Shown here: one piece after another, positions 28,615 through 37,128 of the stretch
Position numbering within the stretch: position 1 is the first letter of the stretch
How the letters are laid out: each line of letters begins with the position of its first letter
NCBI RefSeq assembly: GCF_006483455.1
Contig: NZ_PPPU01000050.1
Location: 1 to 45,155 of the forward strand
DNA: 45,155 nt
Source of the DNA: Methylomonas koyamae
GTDB lineage: Bacteria; Pseudomonadota; Gammaproteobacteria; Methylococcales; Methylomonadaceae
Direction of reading: 5' to 3'
Notes under the pieces: generated by a model
What the model saw: only the letters and a program-made list of their open reading frames with translations
Databases searched by the model: none
Told to the model about the DNA's origin: nothing
Program-made: the position numbers and the translations under genes

Positions 28615-29499
28615 ATGAGTATTAGTGCGGCGATGGTCAAGGAACTGCGCGAACGTACCGGTTCGGGCATGATGGAGTGCAAAAAAGCCTTGGTCGAAGC
28701 CAATGGCGACATGGAGCTGGCGATCGAGAACATGCGTAAATCGGGTCTGGCCAAGGCAGACAAAAAATCCGGTCGTATCGCAGCTGAAGGTGTAATCGGA
28801 GTTAAAGTATCCGACGACGGCAAAACCGTGGTAATGGTTGACGTGAACTGCGAAACCGATTTCGTAGCCAAAGGCGACGACTTTATCGGTTTCGCCAACG
28901 ACGTCGTCAACAGCCTGTTGAATAGCAACGTCAATAGCGACGAAGAGTTGCAAACGATGGTATTGAGCACCGGCGTCAGCGTAGACGAAACCCGCCGGGC
29001 TTTGATCGCTAAAATCGGTGAAAACATCACCGTACGCCGTTTCGTCAAATACACCACCACCGATGGCGGTCAAGCGGCATACCTGCACGGTAGCAAAATC
29101 GGCGTAATCGTCGAGTTGGCTAAAGCCGATGCGGAGCTGGGTAAAGACGTCGCAATGCACATTGCCGCCAGCAAACCTGCTTGCATTTCGGCAGATGAAG
29201 TTGCTGCGGAAACCATCGAAAAAGAGAAAGAAATTTTCTTGGCGCAACAAGAAGAGAAAATCAAAGGTAAACCGGCCGACATCGTGGAAAAAATGGTTTC
29301 CGGCCGCGTTAACAAATTTTTGGCGGAAATCACGCTGCAAGGCCAGGCTTTCATCAAGGACGACAGCAAAACCGTCGGCCAGCTATTGAAAGAGAAAGGC
29401 AATGCGGCGGTACGTTTCGCCCGTTTCGAAGTCGGCGAGGGCATTGAAAAGAAAGAAGAGGACTTCGCGGCCGAAGTGATGGCGCAAGTCAGAGGTTAA
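28615..29499 (+). CDS. tsf: Elongation factor Ts
   Basis: Exchanges GDP for GTP on EF-Tu. The 294-residue protein starts SISAAMVKELRERTGSGMMECKKAL and carries the core motif VVMVDVNCETDFVAKGDDF and the dimerisation-type C-terminal region FIKDDSKTVGQLL. TTGAGGAAAAAGAG supplies the ribosome site. It sits between the rpsB attenuator and its own terminator. Confidence 0.99.
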   Translation: MSISAAMVKELRERTGSGMMECKKALVEANGDMELAIENMRKSGLAKADKKSGRIAAEGVIGVKVSDDGKTVVMVDVNCETDFVAKGDDFIGFANDVVNSLLNSNVNSDEELQTMVLSTGVSVDETRRALIAKIGENITVRRFVKYTTTDGGQAAYLHGSKIGVIVELAKADAELGKDVAMHIAASKPACISADEVAAETIEKEKEIFLAQQEEKIKGKPADIVEKMVSGRVNKFLAEITLQGQAFIKDDSKTVGQLLKEKGNAAVRFARFEVGEGIEKKEEDFAAEVMAQVRG

Positions 29500-29510
29500 C
29501 CAACCTAATC

Positions 29511-29539
29511 AATAAACCCGGTCATCCGGGTTTATTTTT
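29511..29539 (+). terminator. Intrinsic terminator after tsf
   Basis: Stem AATAAACCCGG / CCGGGTTTATT with a TCAT loop, followed by TTT. It separates tsf from pyrH, so pyrH may have its own promoter. Confidence 0.85.
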
Positions 29540-29583
29540 CTGGATAATCCGTTGCTTTTACCCTTTACGTTGGATATTTGAAT

Positions 29584-30303
29584 ATGAGTCAATTGATTTG
29601 TCGGAGAATTTTACTGAAGTTGAGCGGCGAAGCACTGATGAGCGAGCGGGGCGGCAGTATCGACCCGGATATCGTTCAACGCTTGGCTCAAGAGGTGAAA
29701 GAGCTGTGCGACGCCGGTATCCAAGTAGGGTTGGTGATTGGCGGCGGCAATATTTTGCGCGGCGGCGAAAAAGCGTCGGAATGTTTGAACCGGGTCACCG
29801 GCGATCAGATGGGTATGCTCGCTACCGTGATTAACGCCTTGGCCATGCAGGATGCGTTGGAATATCTGGGCCAGCCGGTGCGGGTTATGACCGCGCTGAA
29901 AATCAATCAGGTTTGCGAAGATTATATTCGCCGCCGGGCGGTCCGCCATCTGGAAAAAGGTCGGGTTGCCATTTTCGCCGCCGGCACCGGCAATCCGTTT
30001 TTCACCACGGATACCGCCGCCAGTCTGCGCGCCATCGAAATCGACGCTGAACTGATGATCAAGGCCACCAAGGTCAAGGGCGTCTATTCAGCCGATCCTG
30101 TGAAAGTGCCTGATGCGGTATTTTATCCGCGTTTGACCTACGACGAAGCCATCGATCAGCGTCTTAACGTCATGGATACTACTGCGCTAGTGCTGTGCCG
30201 GGATAACAACTTGCCGATGCGGGTTATGAATGTATTTGAACCGGGTGCCGTGATGCGTCTGATGCGCGGTGAAGAAATCGGTTCTCTGATCGTGAGGAAA
30301 TAA
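29584..30303 (+). CDS. pyrH: UMP kinase
   Basis: Phosphorylates UMP to UDP, feeding pyrimidine nucleotides and UDP-sugars for the envelope. The 239-residue amino-acid-kinase-family protein has [12 protein letters not shown], the [10 protein letters not shown] nucleotide loop, [14 protein letters not shown] and [13 protein letters not shown]. The ATG at 29584 is preferred to an in-frame TTG two codons earlier. frr follows after 4 bases. Confidence 0.98.
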   Translation: MSQLICRRILLKLSGEALMSERGGSIDPDIVQRLAQEVKELCDAGIQVGLVIGGGNILRGGEKASECLNRVTGDQMGMLATVINALAMQDALEYLGQPVRVMTALKINQVCEDYIRRRAVRHLEKGRVAIFAAGTGNPFFTTDTAASLRAIEIDAELMIKATKVKGVYSADPVKVPDAVFYPRLTYDEAIDQRLNVMDTTALVLCRDNNLPMRVMNVFEPGAVMRLMRGEEIGSLIVRK

Positions 30304-30307
30304 CAAA

Positions 30308-30865
30308 ATGATTAGCGATATTCAACAGGATGCTGCGGCGCGGATGGTAAAAAGCATCGAAGCGTTGCAAAAAGCATTCACCAAAATTAGAACCGGGCGT
30401 GCCCATCCCAGTTTGCTGGATCAAATCTCGGTGTCCTACTACGGTAGCGAATCTCCATTGTCCCAAGTGGCCAACGTTACGGTTGAAGACGCCAGGACAT
30501 TGAAGGTCGTGCCATGGGAAAAAAGCATGATACAAGCGATTGAAAAAGCGATCATGTCTTCCGGTTTGGGTTTGAACCCGGCCACGCAGGGTACCGTGAT
30601 TCGTCTGCCTTTGCCGGCTTTGACCGAGGAGCGCCGACGCGATCTGGTGAAAATCGTCAAAAACGAAGCCGAGCAAGGCCGGGTGGCGATCCGCAACATT
30701 CGCCGTGATGCCAATGCCGCGATCAAAGACGCCCTGAAAGAGAAATTGATTTCCGAGGACGACGCGCGCCAGGCCGAAGACAAGATCCAAAAATTGACCG
30801 ATCAATACATCAAGGAAGTGGAGAAGCATCTGGAAGAAAAAGAAGCTGATTTGCTGTCCATGTAA
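30308..30865 (+). CDS. frr: Ribosome recycling factor
   Basis: Splits post-termination ribosomes together with EF-G. The 185-residue length is exact for the family. It shows the hallmark [13 protein letters not shown] at the tip of the three-helix domain, and [36 protein letters not shown] is intact. Four bases separate it from pyrH and 11 from uppS, so it is an operon member. Confidence 0.98.
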   Translation: MISDIQQDAAARMVKSIEALQKAFTKIRTGRAHPSLLDQISVSYYGSESPLSQVANVTVEDARTLKVVPWEKSMIQAIEKAIMSSGLGLNPATQGTVIRLPLPALTEERRRDLVKIVKNEAEQGRVAIRNIRRDANAAIKDALKEKLISEDDARQAEDKIQKLTDQYIKEVEKHLEEKEADLLSM

Positions 30866-30876
30866 TCGAGATAAAC

Positions 30877-31638
30877 ATGACTGTTATTGACGACAAACCG
30901 GTGATTGATAACGGTAACCCGCGCCATATTGCCATCATTATGGATGGCAACGGCCGTTGGGCGCAAAAACGCCTGATGCCGAGGATTATGGGGCACCATG
31001 CCGGGGTCAAGACAGTGCGTAAAATCGTCGAACACTGCGCCAAGGAAAATATCGAAGTGTTGTCGTTGTTTGCGTTCAGCAGCGAGAATTGGCGCCGGCC
31101 CAAGGACGAGGTCAGCTTGTTGATGGAACTGTTTATGTCGACTTTGCAAGCCGAGGTCGACAAATTGGACCGGAACAATATCCGCTTGAAAATCATTGGC
31201 GACAAATCCGCGTTCAACGACAAATTGCAAGATAAAATCCGTTCGGCCGAGGCGCAAACTGGCCAGAATACCGGTTTGACCTTACTGATTGCCGCCAATT
31301 ACGGCGGACGCTGGGACGTAACCAATGCCATGCGGCAAATCGTAGCCGGTATTAAAGCAGGTACAATCGACGAACAGGCGGTCAGTGAGGATTTGGTAGA
31401 ACGGTATTTGCAAACGGCTGGTTTGCCGGAACCGGATCTGTTCATTCGCACCGGCGGCGAGGAACGAGTCAGTAATTTCCTGCTCTGGCAGTTGGCCTAC
31501 ACTGAATTCTATTTTACCGACGCCCTCTGGCCCGATTTCGACCAAAACGCCTTGCAGAAGGCCATCGACAGCTTCAAGCGCAGGCAGCGCCGTTTCGGCC
31601 ACACCGGCGAGCAAGTCATTGCCGGCAGAGTTGTCTAG
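30877..31638 (+). CDS. uppS: Undecaprenyl diphosphate synthase (cis-prenyltransferase)
   Basis: Extends FPP with IPP to undecaprenyl-PP, the lipid carrier for peptidoglycan and polysaccharide export. In 253 residues it shows IIMDGNGRWAQKR (catalytic Asp), FAFSSENWRRP, and the C-terminal LFIRTGGEERVSNFLLWQ with YTEFYFTDALWPDF. It belongs to the frr-uppS-cdsA envelope cluster and draws on the MEP pathway represented here by ispG and dxr. Confidence 0.98.
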   Translation: MTVIDDKPVIDNGNPRHIAIIMDGNGRWAQKRLMPRIMGHHAGVKTVRKIVEHCAKENIEVLSLFAFSSENWRRPKDEVSLLMELFMSTLQAEVDKLDRNNIRLKIIGDKSAFNDKLQDKIRSAEAQTGQNTGLTLLIAANYGGRWDVTNAMRQIVAGIKAGTIDEQAVSEDLVERYLQTAGLPEPDLFIRTGGEERVSNFLLWQLAYTEFYFTDALWPDFDQNALQKAIDSFKRRQRRFGHTGEQVIAGRVV

Positions 31639-31675
31639 GGAAGATTTCCATAACCATAATAACTAGAAAATCGAC

Positions 31676-32599
31676 ATGTTAGTAAAACGTATTTTAACCG
31701 CACTGGTTCTGGCAGCGGTCGCCACGGCGGCGGTGTTCTTGTTGCCCGCCACTTATTTTTCGTTGTTCATCGCTTTGATCACATTGGTAGCGGCTTACGA
31801 ATGGATGCTGTTGACTGACGTCACCAAACTCAGCAGCAAGATTTTGTTTCTGATCGCTCTAATCGTACCTATGTTGGGTGTGACCTATTGGACCGTACTG
31901 CTGGAAGTGGCCAGCGAAGCGATGGAGTGGCCGGAAATCAAGGATTATTCCGATGCCCTGGAGTGGTTTGTGATATTGCCGGTATCGTTCTGGATCCTGA
32001 CGATGGTCTTAATCAGAAAGACCAGTCCGCAGCTGTTGGCTCTGGAGTTCAAACCCGGATTCAAAGCGTTTGTCGGCTGGATGGTGCTGCTTGGCGCTTG
32101 GATGTTTTTGAGCAAACTGCGCGCCTATTACGGAACCGGCATGGTGCTTTACTTTTTGATCTTGATTTGGGCCGCCGATATTTCCGCTTACTTTGCCGGC
32201 AAAACCTGGGGCAAAGACAAACTGGCCCCCGAAGTCAGCCCCGGCAAAACGGTGCAGGGTATGTACGGCGCTCTGGCCTCGGCGGCATTATGCGGTCTGG
32301 GCTTCGCCGTCTACGGTTGGCTGACCGCCGCCGAACCGGCCGAAGCCCAAGACAGCGGTCTGAGGTTTTTAGGTGGCCTGGTTTGGACCGATATGCTGAT
32401 CTTGTCAGTGATGACAGTGTTGATCTCGATTTACGGCGATTTGTTTTTCAGTCTGGTCAAGCGCAAAAAGGGCGTGAAAGACAGCGGGAACTTGTTGCCG
32501 GGACACGGCGGCATTTTGGATAGAGTCGATAGCGTGATCGCCGCAGCCCCATTCTTTTACGCCGGCATACTGTTGATCGGCAGGATTTTTTACTCATGA
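31676..32599 (+). CDS. cdsA: Phosphatidate cytidylyltransferase
   Basis: Makes CDP-diacylglycerol from phosphatidate and CTP, the branch point of phospholipid synthesis. A 307-residue protein with about eight membrane helices and the family signature near the C-terminus, [19 protein letters not shown], plus the [13 protein letters not shown] block. It follows uppS by 37 bases and overlaps dxr by 4 bases (ATGA). Confidence 0.97.
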   Translation: MLVKRILTALVLAAVATAAVFLLPATYFSLFIALITLVAAYEWMLLTDVTKLSSKILFLIALIVPMLGVTYWTVLLEVASEAMEWPEIKDYSDALEWFVILPVSFWILTMVLIRKTSPQLLALEFKPGFKAFVGWMVLLGAWMFLSKLRAYYGTGMVLYFLILIWAADISAYFAGKTWGKDKLAPEVSPGKTVQGMYGALASAALCGLGFAVYGWLTAAEPAEAQDSGLRFLGGLVWTDMLILSVMTVLISIYGDLFFSLVKRKKGVKDSGNLLPGHGGILDRVDSVIAAAPFFYAGILLIGRIFYS

Positions 32600-33780
32600 A
32601 AGGCATTTGCATACTCGGGGCGACCGGCTCCATCGGCGTCAGCACCCTGGATGTGGTCGCGCGTCATCCGGATCAGTACAAAGTGGTTGCGTTAACCGCT
32701 AACGGCAATATCGATGCCTTATTCGAACAATGCCTTACGCATCGGCCGGAATATGCCGTGGTTGCCAACCCGGATAATTTCCAGGCTTTCAAGGACAAAC
32801 TGGTTGGCACGCCGATAGCGGGCCTCAAGGTCCTGGCCGGCGCCGATGCCTTGGCTCAGGTCGCGACACTGGATAGTGTCGATGCGGTGATGGCAGCGAT
32901 CGTTGGCGCCGCCGGCTTGTTGCCGACCCTCGCCGCCGCGAAAGCCGGGAAGACGGTGCTACTTGCCAACAAAGAAGCGCTGGTGATGTCCGGCCAAATC
33001 TTCATGCAGGCGGTGGCCGATTCCGGTGCGACCCTGTTGCCGATCGATAGCGAGCATAACGCCATCTTCCAGTGCATGCCGGCCGGATACACCGCCGGAC
33101 ATCGCGCCAAACAAGCCCGTAGAATTTTACTGACGGCTTCGGGTGGGCCGTTCCGCCAGACGCCGCTGGCCGATTTGGAGCACGTCACCCCCGAGCAGGC
33201 GGTAGCTCACCCTAAGTGGGACATGGGCCGGAAAATTTCGGTCGATTCGGCGACGATGATGAACAAAGGCTTGGAACTGATAGAAGCCTGCCTGCTGTTC
33301 GATATGGACCCCGATGCCATTCAGGTGGTGATTCATCCGCAAAGCATCATTCATTCCATGGTGGATTACGTCGACGGTTCAGTGTTGGCGCAAATGGGCA
33401 ATCCGGACATGCGTACGCCGATCGCCCATGCGATGGCCTGGCCGGAGCGTTTCGATTCGGGAGTGGAGCCCTTGAACATCTTTCAGGTCAAGCACATGGA
33501 TTTCGAACAGCCTGATTTGCAACGTTTTCCTTGTTTGAAGTTGGCGTACTTGGCAATCAAGGCCGGCGGCATCATGCCCACGGTATTGAATGCCGCCAAT
33601 GAAATCGCGGTAGACGCCTTCTTGAACGAACGCGTTCGTTTTACCGATATCGCCAAAATTATCGAGCGCAGCATGGCGCATTTCGAACCCGAAGCCGCCG
33701 ATACCTTGGATCATGTTCTGGACGCCGACCGGCGCGCCAGAGAGGTGGCCGAAACCGTCATTGCTCAATTGCAGCACTAG
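32596..33780 (+). CDS. dxr: 1-deoxy-D-xylulose 5-phosphate reductoisomerase
   Basis: First committed enzyme of the MEP isoprenoid pathway, NADPH- and metal-dependent. The 394 residues contain the NADPH loop [15 protein letters not shown], the [10 protein letters not shown] segment, the metal/substrate site [13 protein letters not shown] and the flexible loop region [24 protein letters not shown]. The start overlaps the cdsA stop; rseP follows after 7 bases. Confidence 0.98.
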   Translation: MKGICILGATGSIGVSTLDVVARHPDQYKVVALTANGNIDALFEQCLTHRPEYAVVANPDNFQAFKDKLVGTPIAGLKVLAGADALAQVATLDSVDAVMAAIVGAAGLLPTLAAAKAGKTVLLANKEALVMSGQIFMQAVADSGATLLPIDSEHNAIFQCMPAGYTAGHRAKQARRILLTASGGPFRQTPLADLEHVTPEQAVAHPKWDMGRKISVDSATMMNKGLELIEACLLFDMDPDAIQVVIHPQSIIHSMVDYVDGSVLAQMGNPDMRTPIAHAMAWPERFDSGVEPLNIFQVKHMDFEQPDLQRFPCLKLAYLAIKAGGIMPTVLNAANEIAVDAFLNERVRFTDIAKIIERSMAHFEPEAADTLDHVLDADRRAREVAETVIAQLQH

Positions 33781-33787
33781 GCGTTAG

Positions 33788-35152
33788 ATGGATACCCTAC
33801 ATACCTTGTTTTACTTCATCGTCGCCATTGCGGTACTGGTGGCGTTTCATGAATTCGGCCACTTTTGGGTCGCGCGCAAGGTTGGGGTGAAAGTCATCCG
33901 TTTTTCCATCGGCTTCGGCAAGCCTTTGCTGGCTTGGCGGAAAAGCGCCGAAGATACGGAGTTCGTCATCGCGGCGGTGCCGTTGGGCGGTTATGTAAAA
34001 ATGGTTGACGAGCGCGAGGAAGCCGTCAAGGAAGCGGATCTGCCGTTCGCGTTCAATCGCCAGCCCTTATGGGCCAGAACCGCGGTAGTGGCGGCTGGTC
34101 CCTTGTTTAACCTCTTGCTGGCGGTATTGCTGTTCTGGGCGGTACTCGTCATCGGCGAAGTGGGCGTCAAGCCGTTGATTGGTGGAGTCGAGCCCGGATC
34201 ACTGGCCGAACAAGTCGGTTTGATCAAAGGCGACGAAATTGTAGCGATCAACGAAAAGACTACGCCAACCTGGATCGAAACTTTCGACGTGCTGCTTTCG
34301 GCGGCAATCGTTGGCCAACGTGAAATAAGCATCACTACCAAATCTGCGGACGATAGTCGGCAAACCCACATTCTGCAGCTGACCGACCAGGATGCGGCGA
34401 CGCCGGAAGGCTTGCACAAGCGTTTGGGTTTGAAGCCCTGGTCGCCGAAGATCAAACCGGTGGTCGGCAAATTGATGGAAGACGGCGTAGCCAAACAGGC
34501 CGGTTTGCAACCCGGCGACCTCTTGGTCAATGCGGATGGCGTTGATATCAGCGATTGGCAACAATGGGTCGATTATGTGCAGGCGCGTCCGGAAATTGCG
34601 ATCAATTTGACGATAGAGCGGAGCGGCGTGCGTTCGCTACTCACTTTGACTCCGCGCAGAGAACAACAGAAAGACGGCACCAGCATCGGTAAGATCGGTG
34701 CCGGAGTTGAGACCCCGCAAGATGTGTTGGATTCATTGTTGGTCAAGCACTCCTTGTCGCCGCTCGACGCTGTGCCGGCTGCTTTTGAAAGAACCTGGTT
34801 CTATGCCGTCAATACCTTGAAAATGATGGGTAAAATGCTGGTCGGTTCGGCATCGGTGGAAAATCTGAGCGGGCCGATCAGTATTGCCCAGTATGCCGGA
34901 CAATCGGCCGATATGGGGCTGACCGCCTTCTTGAAGTTTCTCGGTTTGGTCAGCGTCAGTCTCGGCGTGTTGAATCTGTTGCCGGTGCCGGTTTTGGATG
35001 GCGGGCACCTATTGTTTTTCGCCGTGGAGGCGGTCAAAGGCAGCCCGGTTCCCGAGAAATTGCAGATATATTTTCAACAGGTCGGCATGGTGCTGTTAAT
35101 GCTGTTGATGGCGTTGGCTATGTTTCTCGATATCGACCGGTTGTTTCAATAA
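33788..35152 (+). CDS. rseP: Site-2 intramembrane zinc metalloprotease RseP
   Basis: Cleaves anti-sigma-E (RseA) and leftover signal peptides within the inner membrane. At 454 residues it has the zinc motif HEFGH in helix 1, the conserved IGFGKPLLAWR strand, two PDZ domains (about 130-210 and 220-305), and the second active-site motif NLLPVPVLDGGHLLF. It lies 7 bases after dxr. The usual next gene, bamA, is absent; dsbC follows instead. Confidence 0.97.
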   Translation: MDTLHTLFYFIVAIAVLVAFHEFGHFWVARKVGVKVIRFSIGFGKPLLAWRKSAEDTEFVIAAVPLGGYVKMVDEREEAVKEADLPFAFNRQPLWARTAVVAAGPLFNLLLAVLLFWAVLVIGEVGVKPLIGGVEPGSLAEQVGLIKGDEIVAINEKTTPTWIETFDVLLSAAIVGQREISITTKSADDSRQTHILQLTDQDAATPEGLHKRLGLKPWSPKIKPVVGKLMEDGVAKQAGLQPGDLLVNADGVDISDWQQWVDYVQARPEIAINLTIERSGVRSLLTLTPRREQQKDGTSIGKIGAGVETPQDVLDSLLVKHSLSPLDAVPAAFERTWFYAVNTLKMMGKMLVGSASVENLSGPISIAQYAGQSADMGLTAFLKFLGLVSVSLGVLNLLPVPVLDGGHLLFFAVEAVKGSPVPEKLQIYFQQVGMVLLMLLMALAMFLDIDRLFQ

Positions 35153-35216
35153 CGCTGAACGAAACGGCGCAATCCCGGTCAACCGCTTTCCTTGACTATC
35201 TTCCATTGGTATTAGC

Positions 35217-35924
35217 ATGAAAAAAATCTCACACCTATTGGCTTTGTCGGCCACGATTTTATGCGGTCAAGCGCTTGCTGACGAAGCTGCGATAAAAAAG
35301 GCGCTCGGCAATTTTATGCCGGAAGGCAAAATCGATGCGGTGAAACCGTCCGAAATTCCCGGACTCTATGAAGTGACTTCGGGCGGCAATATTTTTTACG
35401 CCTCAGAAGACGGCAAATACTTGGTGCAAGGGCAATTGTTCGACGTTCAAGCCAAGAAAAATATCACGGAGACCAAGTTGGCCGGCGCTCGTAAAGCCGA
35501 ATTGGACAAGCTTGGCGAACAAAAGATGATCATCTTCAATCCCGAGTCTTCCAAACACACGGTTTCGGTGTTTACCGATATCGATTGCGGCTACTGCCGT
35601 AAATTGCACTCGGAAATCGACCAATATATGGCGCAAGGCATCACCGTTCGCTACATGTTCTTCCCTAGGGCCGGTAAAGGCTCCGATTCATATAAAAAAG
35701 CGGTTTCGGTGTGGTGTGCGGCCGATAGAAACAAGGCACTGACTGCGGCCAAAAAAGGCGAAAGTTTGGACATCAAGAGTTGCGAAAATCCGGTCGACGA
35801 ACATATGGCGCTGGGCGAGGCATTTGGCATGAACGGAACGCCAATGATCGTTACCCAAAAAGGCAACATTTTGCCGGGCTATGTGCCGGCCGCGCAGTTG
35901 GCCAAAATTTTGGCAAGCGAATAA
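35217..35924 (+). CDS. dsbC: Thiol:disulfide interchange protein DsbC
   Basis: Periplasmic disulfide isomerase of 235 residues. It has a signal peptide (MKKISHLLALSATILCGQALA), an N-terminal dimerisation domain (EIPGLYEVTSGGNIFYASEDGKYLVQGQL), and a thioredoxin-fold domain with the CGYC active site in FTDIDCGYCRK and the cis-proline in NGTPMIV. It lies 64 bases downstream of rseP on the same strand and is followed by a hairpin. Confidence 0.95.
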   Translation: MKKISHLLALSATILCGQALADEAAIKKALGNFMPEGKIDAVKPSEIPGLYEVTSGGNIFYASEDGKYLVQGQLFDVQAKKNITETKLAGARKAELDKLGEQKMIIFNPESSKHTVSVFTDIDCGYCRKLHSEIDQYMAQGITVRYMFFPRAGKGSDSYKKAVSVWCAADRNKALTAAKKGESLDIKSCENPVDEHMALGEAFGMNGTPMIVTQKGNILPGYVPAAQLAKILASE

Positions 35925-35930
35925 AACTGA

Positions 35931-35957
35931 GGCGGTCCGGTTTGTCGTCGGACCGCC
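35931..35957. terminator. Hairpin between dsbC and the OmpA-family lipoprotein gene
   Basis: Perfect 9-bp GC-rich stem GGCGGTCCG / CGGACCGCC in the 40-base convergent gap. There is little T-run on either side, so it is a probable but not textbook terminator. Confidence 0.6.
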
Positions 35958-35964
35958 GTTCGCT

Positions 35965-36558
35965 TTACCGGATCGTCACTTCTACCCTACGGTTTTTCGG
36001 TTCCGCGGTTTCGTCCGGGGTTTTAACCAACAAATTCTTCTCGCCGTGCGAGGTCACGGTCACTTCTTTAACGTCCAGTTTGCTCGGATCGAACAAACGG
36101 CTGACTTCGACTGCGCGTTCGCGGGCCAGTTTTTCGTTCTTATCGGCGTTGCCGACCGTGTCGGTATGACCGATTACCGAAATATCGGCGGCTGGATGTT
36201 TGCCGGCTGCCTCAATGATTTTCGGTATCAGCGCGGCAGACTCCTGAGTTAACTTGGCGCCTCCGGTCTCGAAATAAAGCAGATATACCTCGGGGCGCAC
36301 CGGCTCGGAAGCTAACGCCCGCCCGAAATCTTTTTCCATGCGTTGCTGCTCGACTTTAAACACGGTCTTATCGTTCGTCAGCGCTGCGCCGTAGCCGGCC
36401 GTTTCGATCAACGTTTCGCCGGCCGGGCTGCTGAAAGTGACTTTACCGGTGCTGCCGTCGTGGTCTTCCAGCAGGACCAAGTAAGATTCGGTGCAGCCGC
36501 CCAAAGCCATTGCAGCGGCAAGTGTCAGGGGTTTTCTTAAAGTAAGCATTTTGGTCAT
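35965..36558 (-). CDS. OmpA-family lipoprotein (C-terminal peptidoglycan-binding domain)
   Basis: A 197-residue protein with a lipoprotein signal (lipobox LGGC, Cys about 22). A short unique region follows, then an OmpA-like domain: LYFETGGAKLTQESAALIPKI, ADISVIGHTDTVGNADKNEKLARERA and ETAEPKNRRVEVTIR. It probably sits in the outer membrane facing the peptidoglycan. It is the last gene of a minus-strand unit: CHASE2 kinase, FecR protein, OmpA lipoprotein, with 14 bases after fecR. Its specific role is not known. Confidence 0.9.
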   Translation of the reverse strand: MTKMLTLRKPLTLAAAMALGGCTESYLVLLEDHDGSTGKVTFSSPAGETLIETAGYGAALTNDKTVFKVEQQRMEKDFGRALASEPVRPEVYLLYFETGGAKLTQESAALIPKIIEAAGKHPAADISVIGHTDTVGNADKNEKLARERAVEVSRLFDPSKLDVKEVTVTSHGEKNLLVKTPDETAEPKNRRVEVTIR

Positions 36559-36572
36559 GGCGGGTACCCGGT

Positions 36573-37019
36573 TTATTCGGCGATTTTGACTAGAAAACGT
36601 GTCCCTCTGACGGCAATCACGCCGGTCGGAGTGTTGAGCCTAACGGCCTCCGGCTTAAGCTTGGCGATGACTCCGGAGATGTAGTGTAGAGTTCCCCTCA
36701 ATAGACTGGCGTTCAATTCCAGTTTGTCCTGCTCCGGCAAAAACTGGTAAGCCTCGATTTTCAATTCGGTGTTAGGTCCGATGGAAAGCACCGTATTGTC
36801 TTTTAGCGTCAAACCGGCAGAGCCATTCGCATCGGTTTTAATCGTATCGCCGATACGCACTGCCGATCCCAGTCCGGCTTTCAATGTAGCGCCCGCTTCG
36901 ATGATTGAGGTTTCGTCGGTAGAGGTTTTGATGTATCCGATGATGCTATCGTCGGCGAAGGCGGCGGTAGAGAGCGTGAGGACAAGCCCTAGGCATAGCA
37001 GCGTGACAAAACGATTCAT
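36573..37019 (-). CDS. FecR-domain secreted protein
   Basis: A 148-residue exported protein with a signal peptide (MNRFVTLLCLGLVLTLSTAAFA) and a FecR domain: VRIGDTIKTDANGSAGLTLKDNTVLSIGPNTEL and RLNTPTGVIAVRGTRFLV. It is a stand-alone periplasmic FecR domain and not the membrane anti-sigma regulator FecR, which is longer and has an N-terminal cytoplasmic part. The start at 37019 is preceded by GAGG. Lying between the CHASE2 kinase and the OmpA lipoprotein, it may supply the periplasmic signal to the kinase (inference). Confidence 0.88.
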   Translation of the reverse strand: MNRFVTLLCLGLVLTLSTAAFADDSIIGYIKTSTDETSIIEAGATLKAGLGSAVRIGDTIKTDANGSAGLTLKDNTVLSIGPNTELKIEAYQFLPEQDKLELNASLLRGTLHYISGVIAKLKPEAVRLNTPTGVIAVRGTRFLVKIAE

Positions 37020-37128
37020 AAGAGCCTCGAGATTCAAAAAAGGGTGGTAAAAACTCACCGCGGTAGCGGCTTTGAGGTATCGGCCAAGTATAGTCGGTAT
37101 TGGCGGCTTGCCGAGAAACGGGGCGTCT

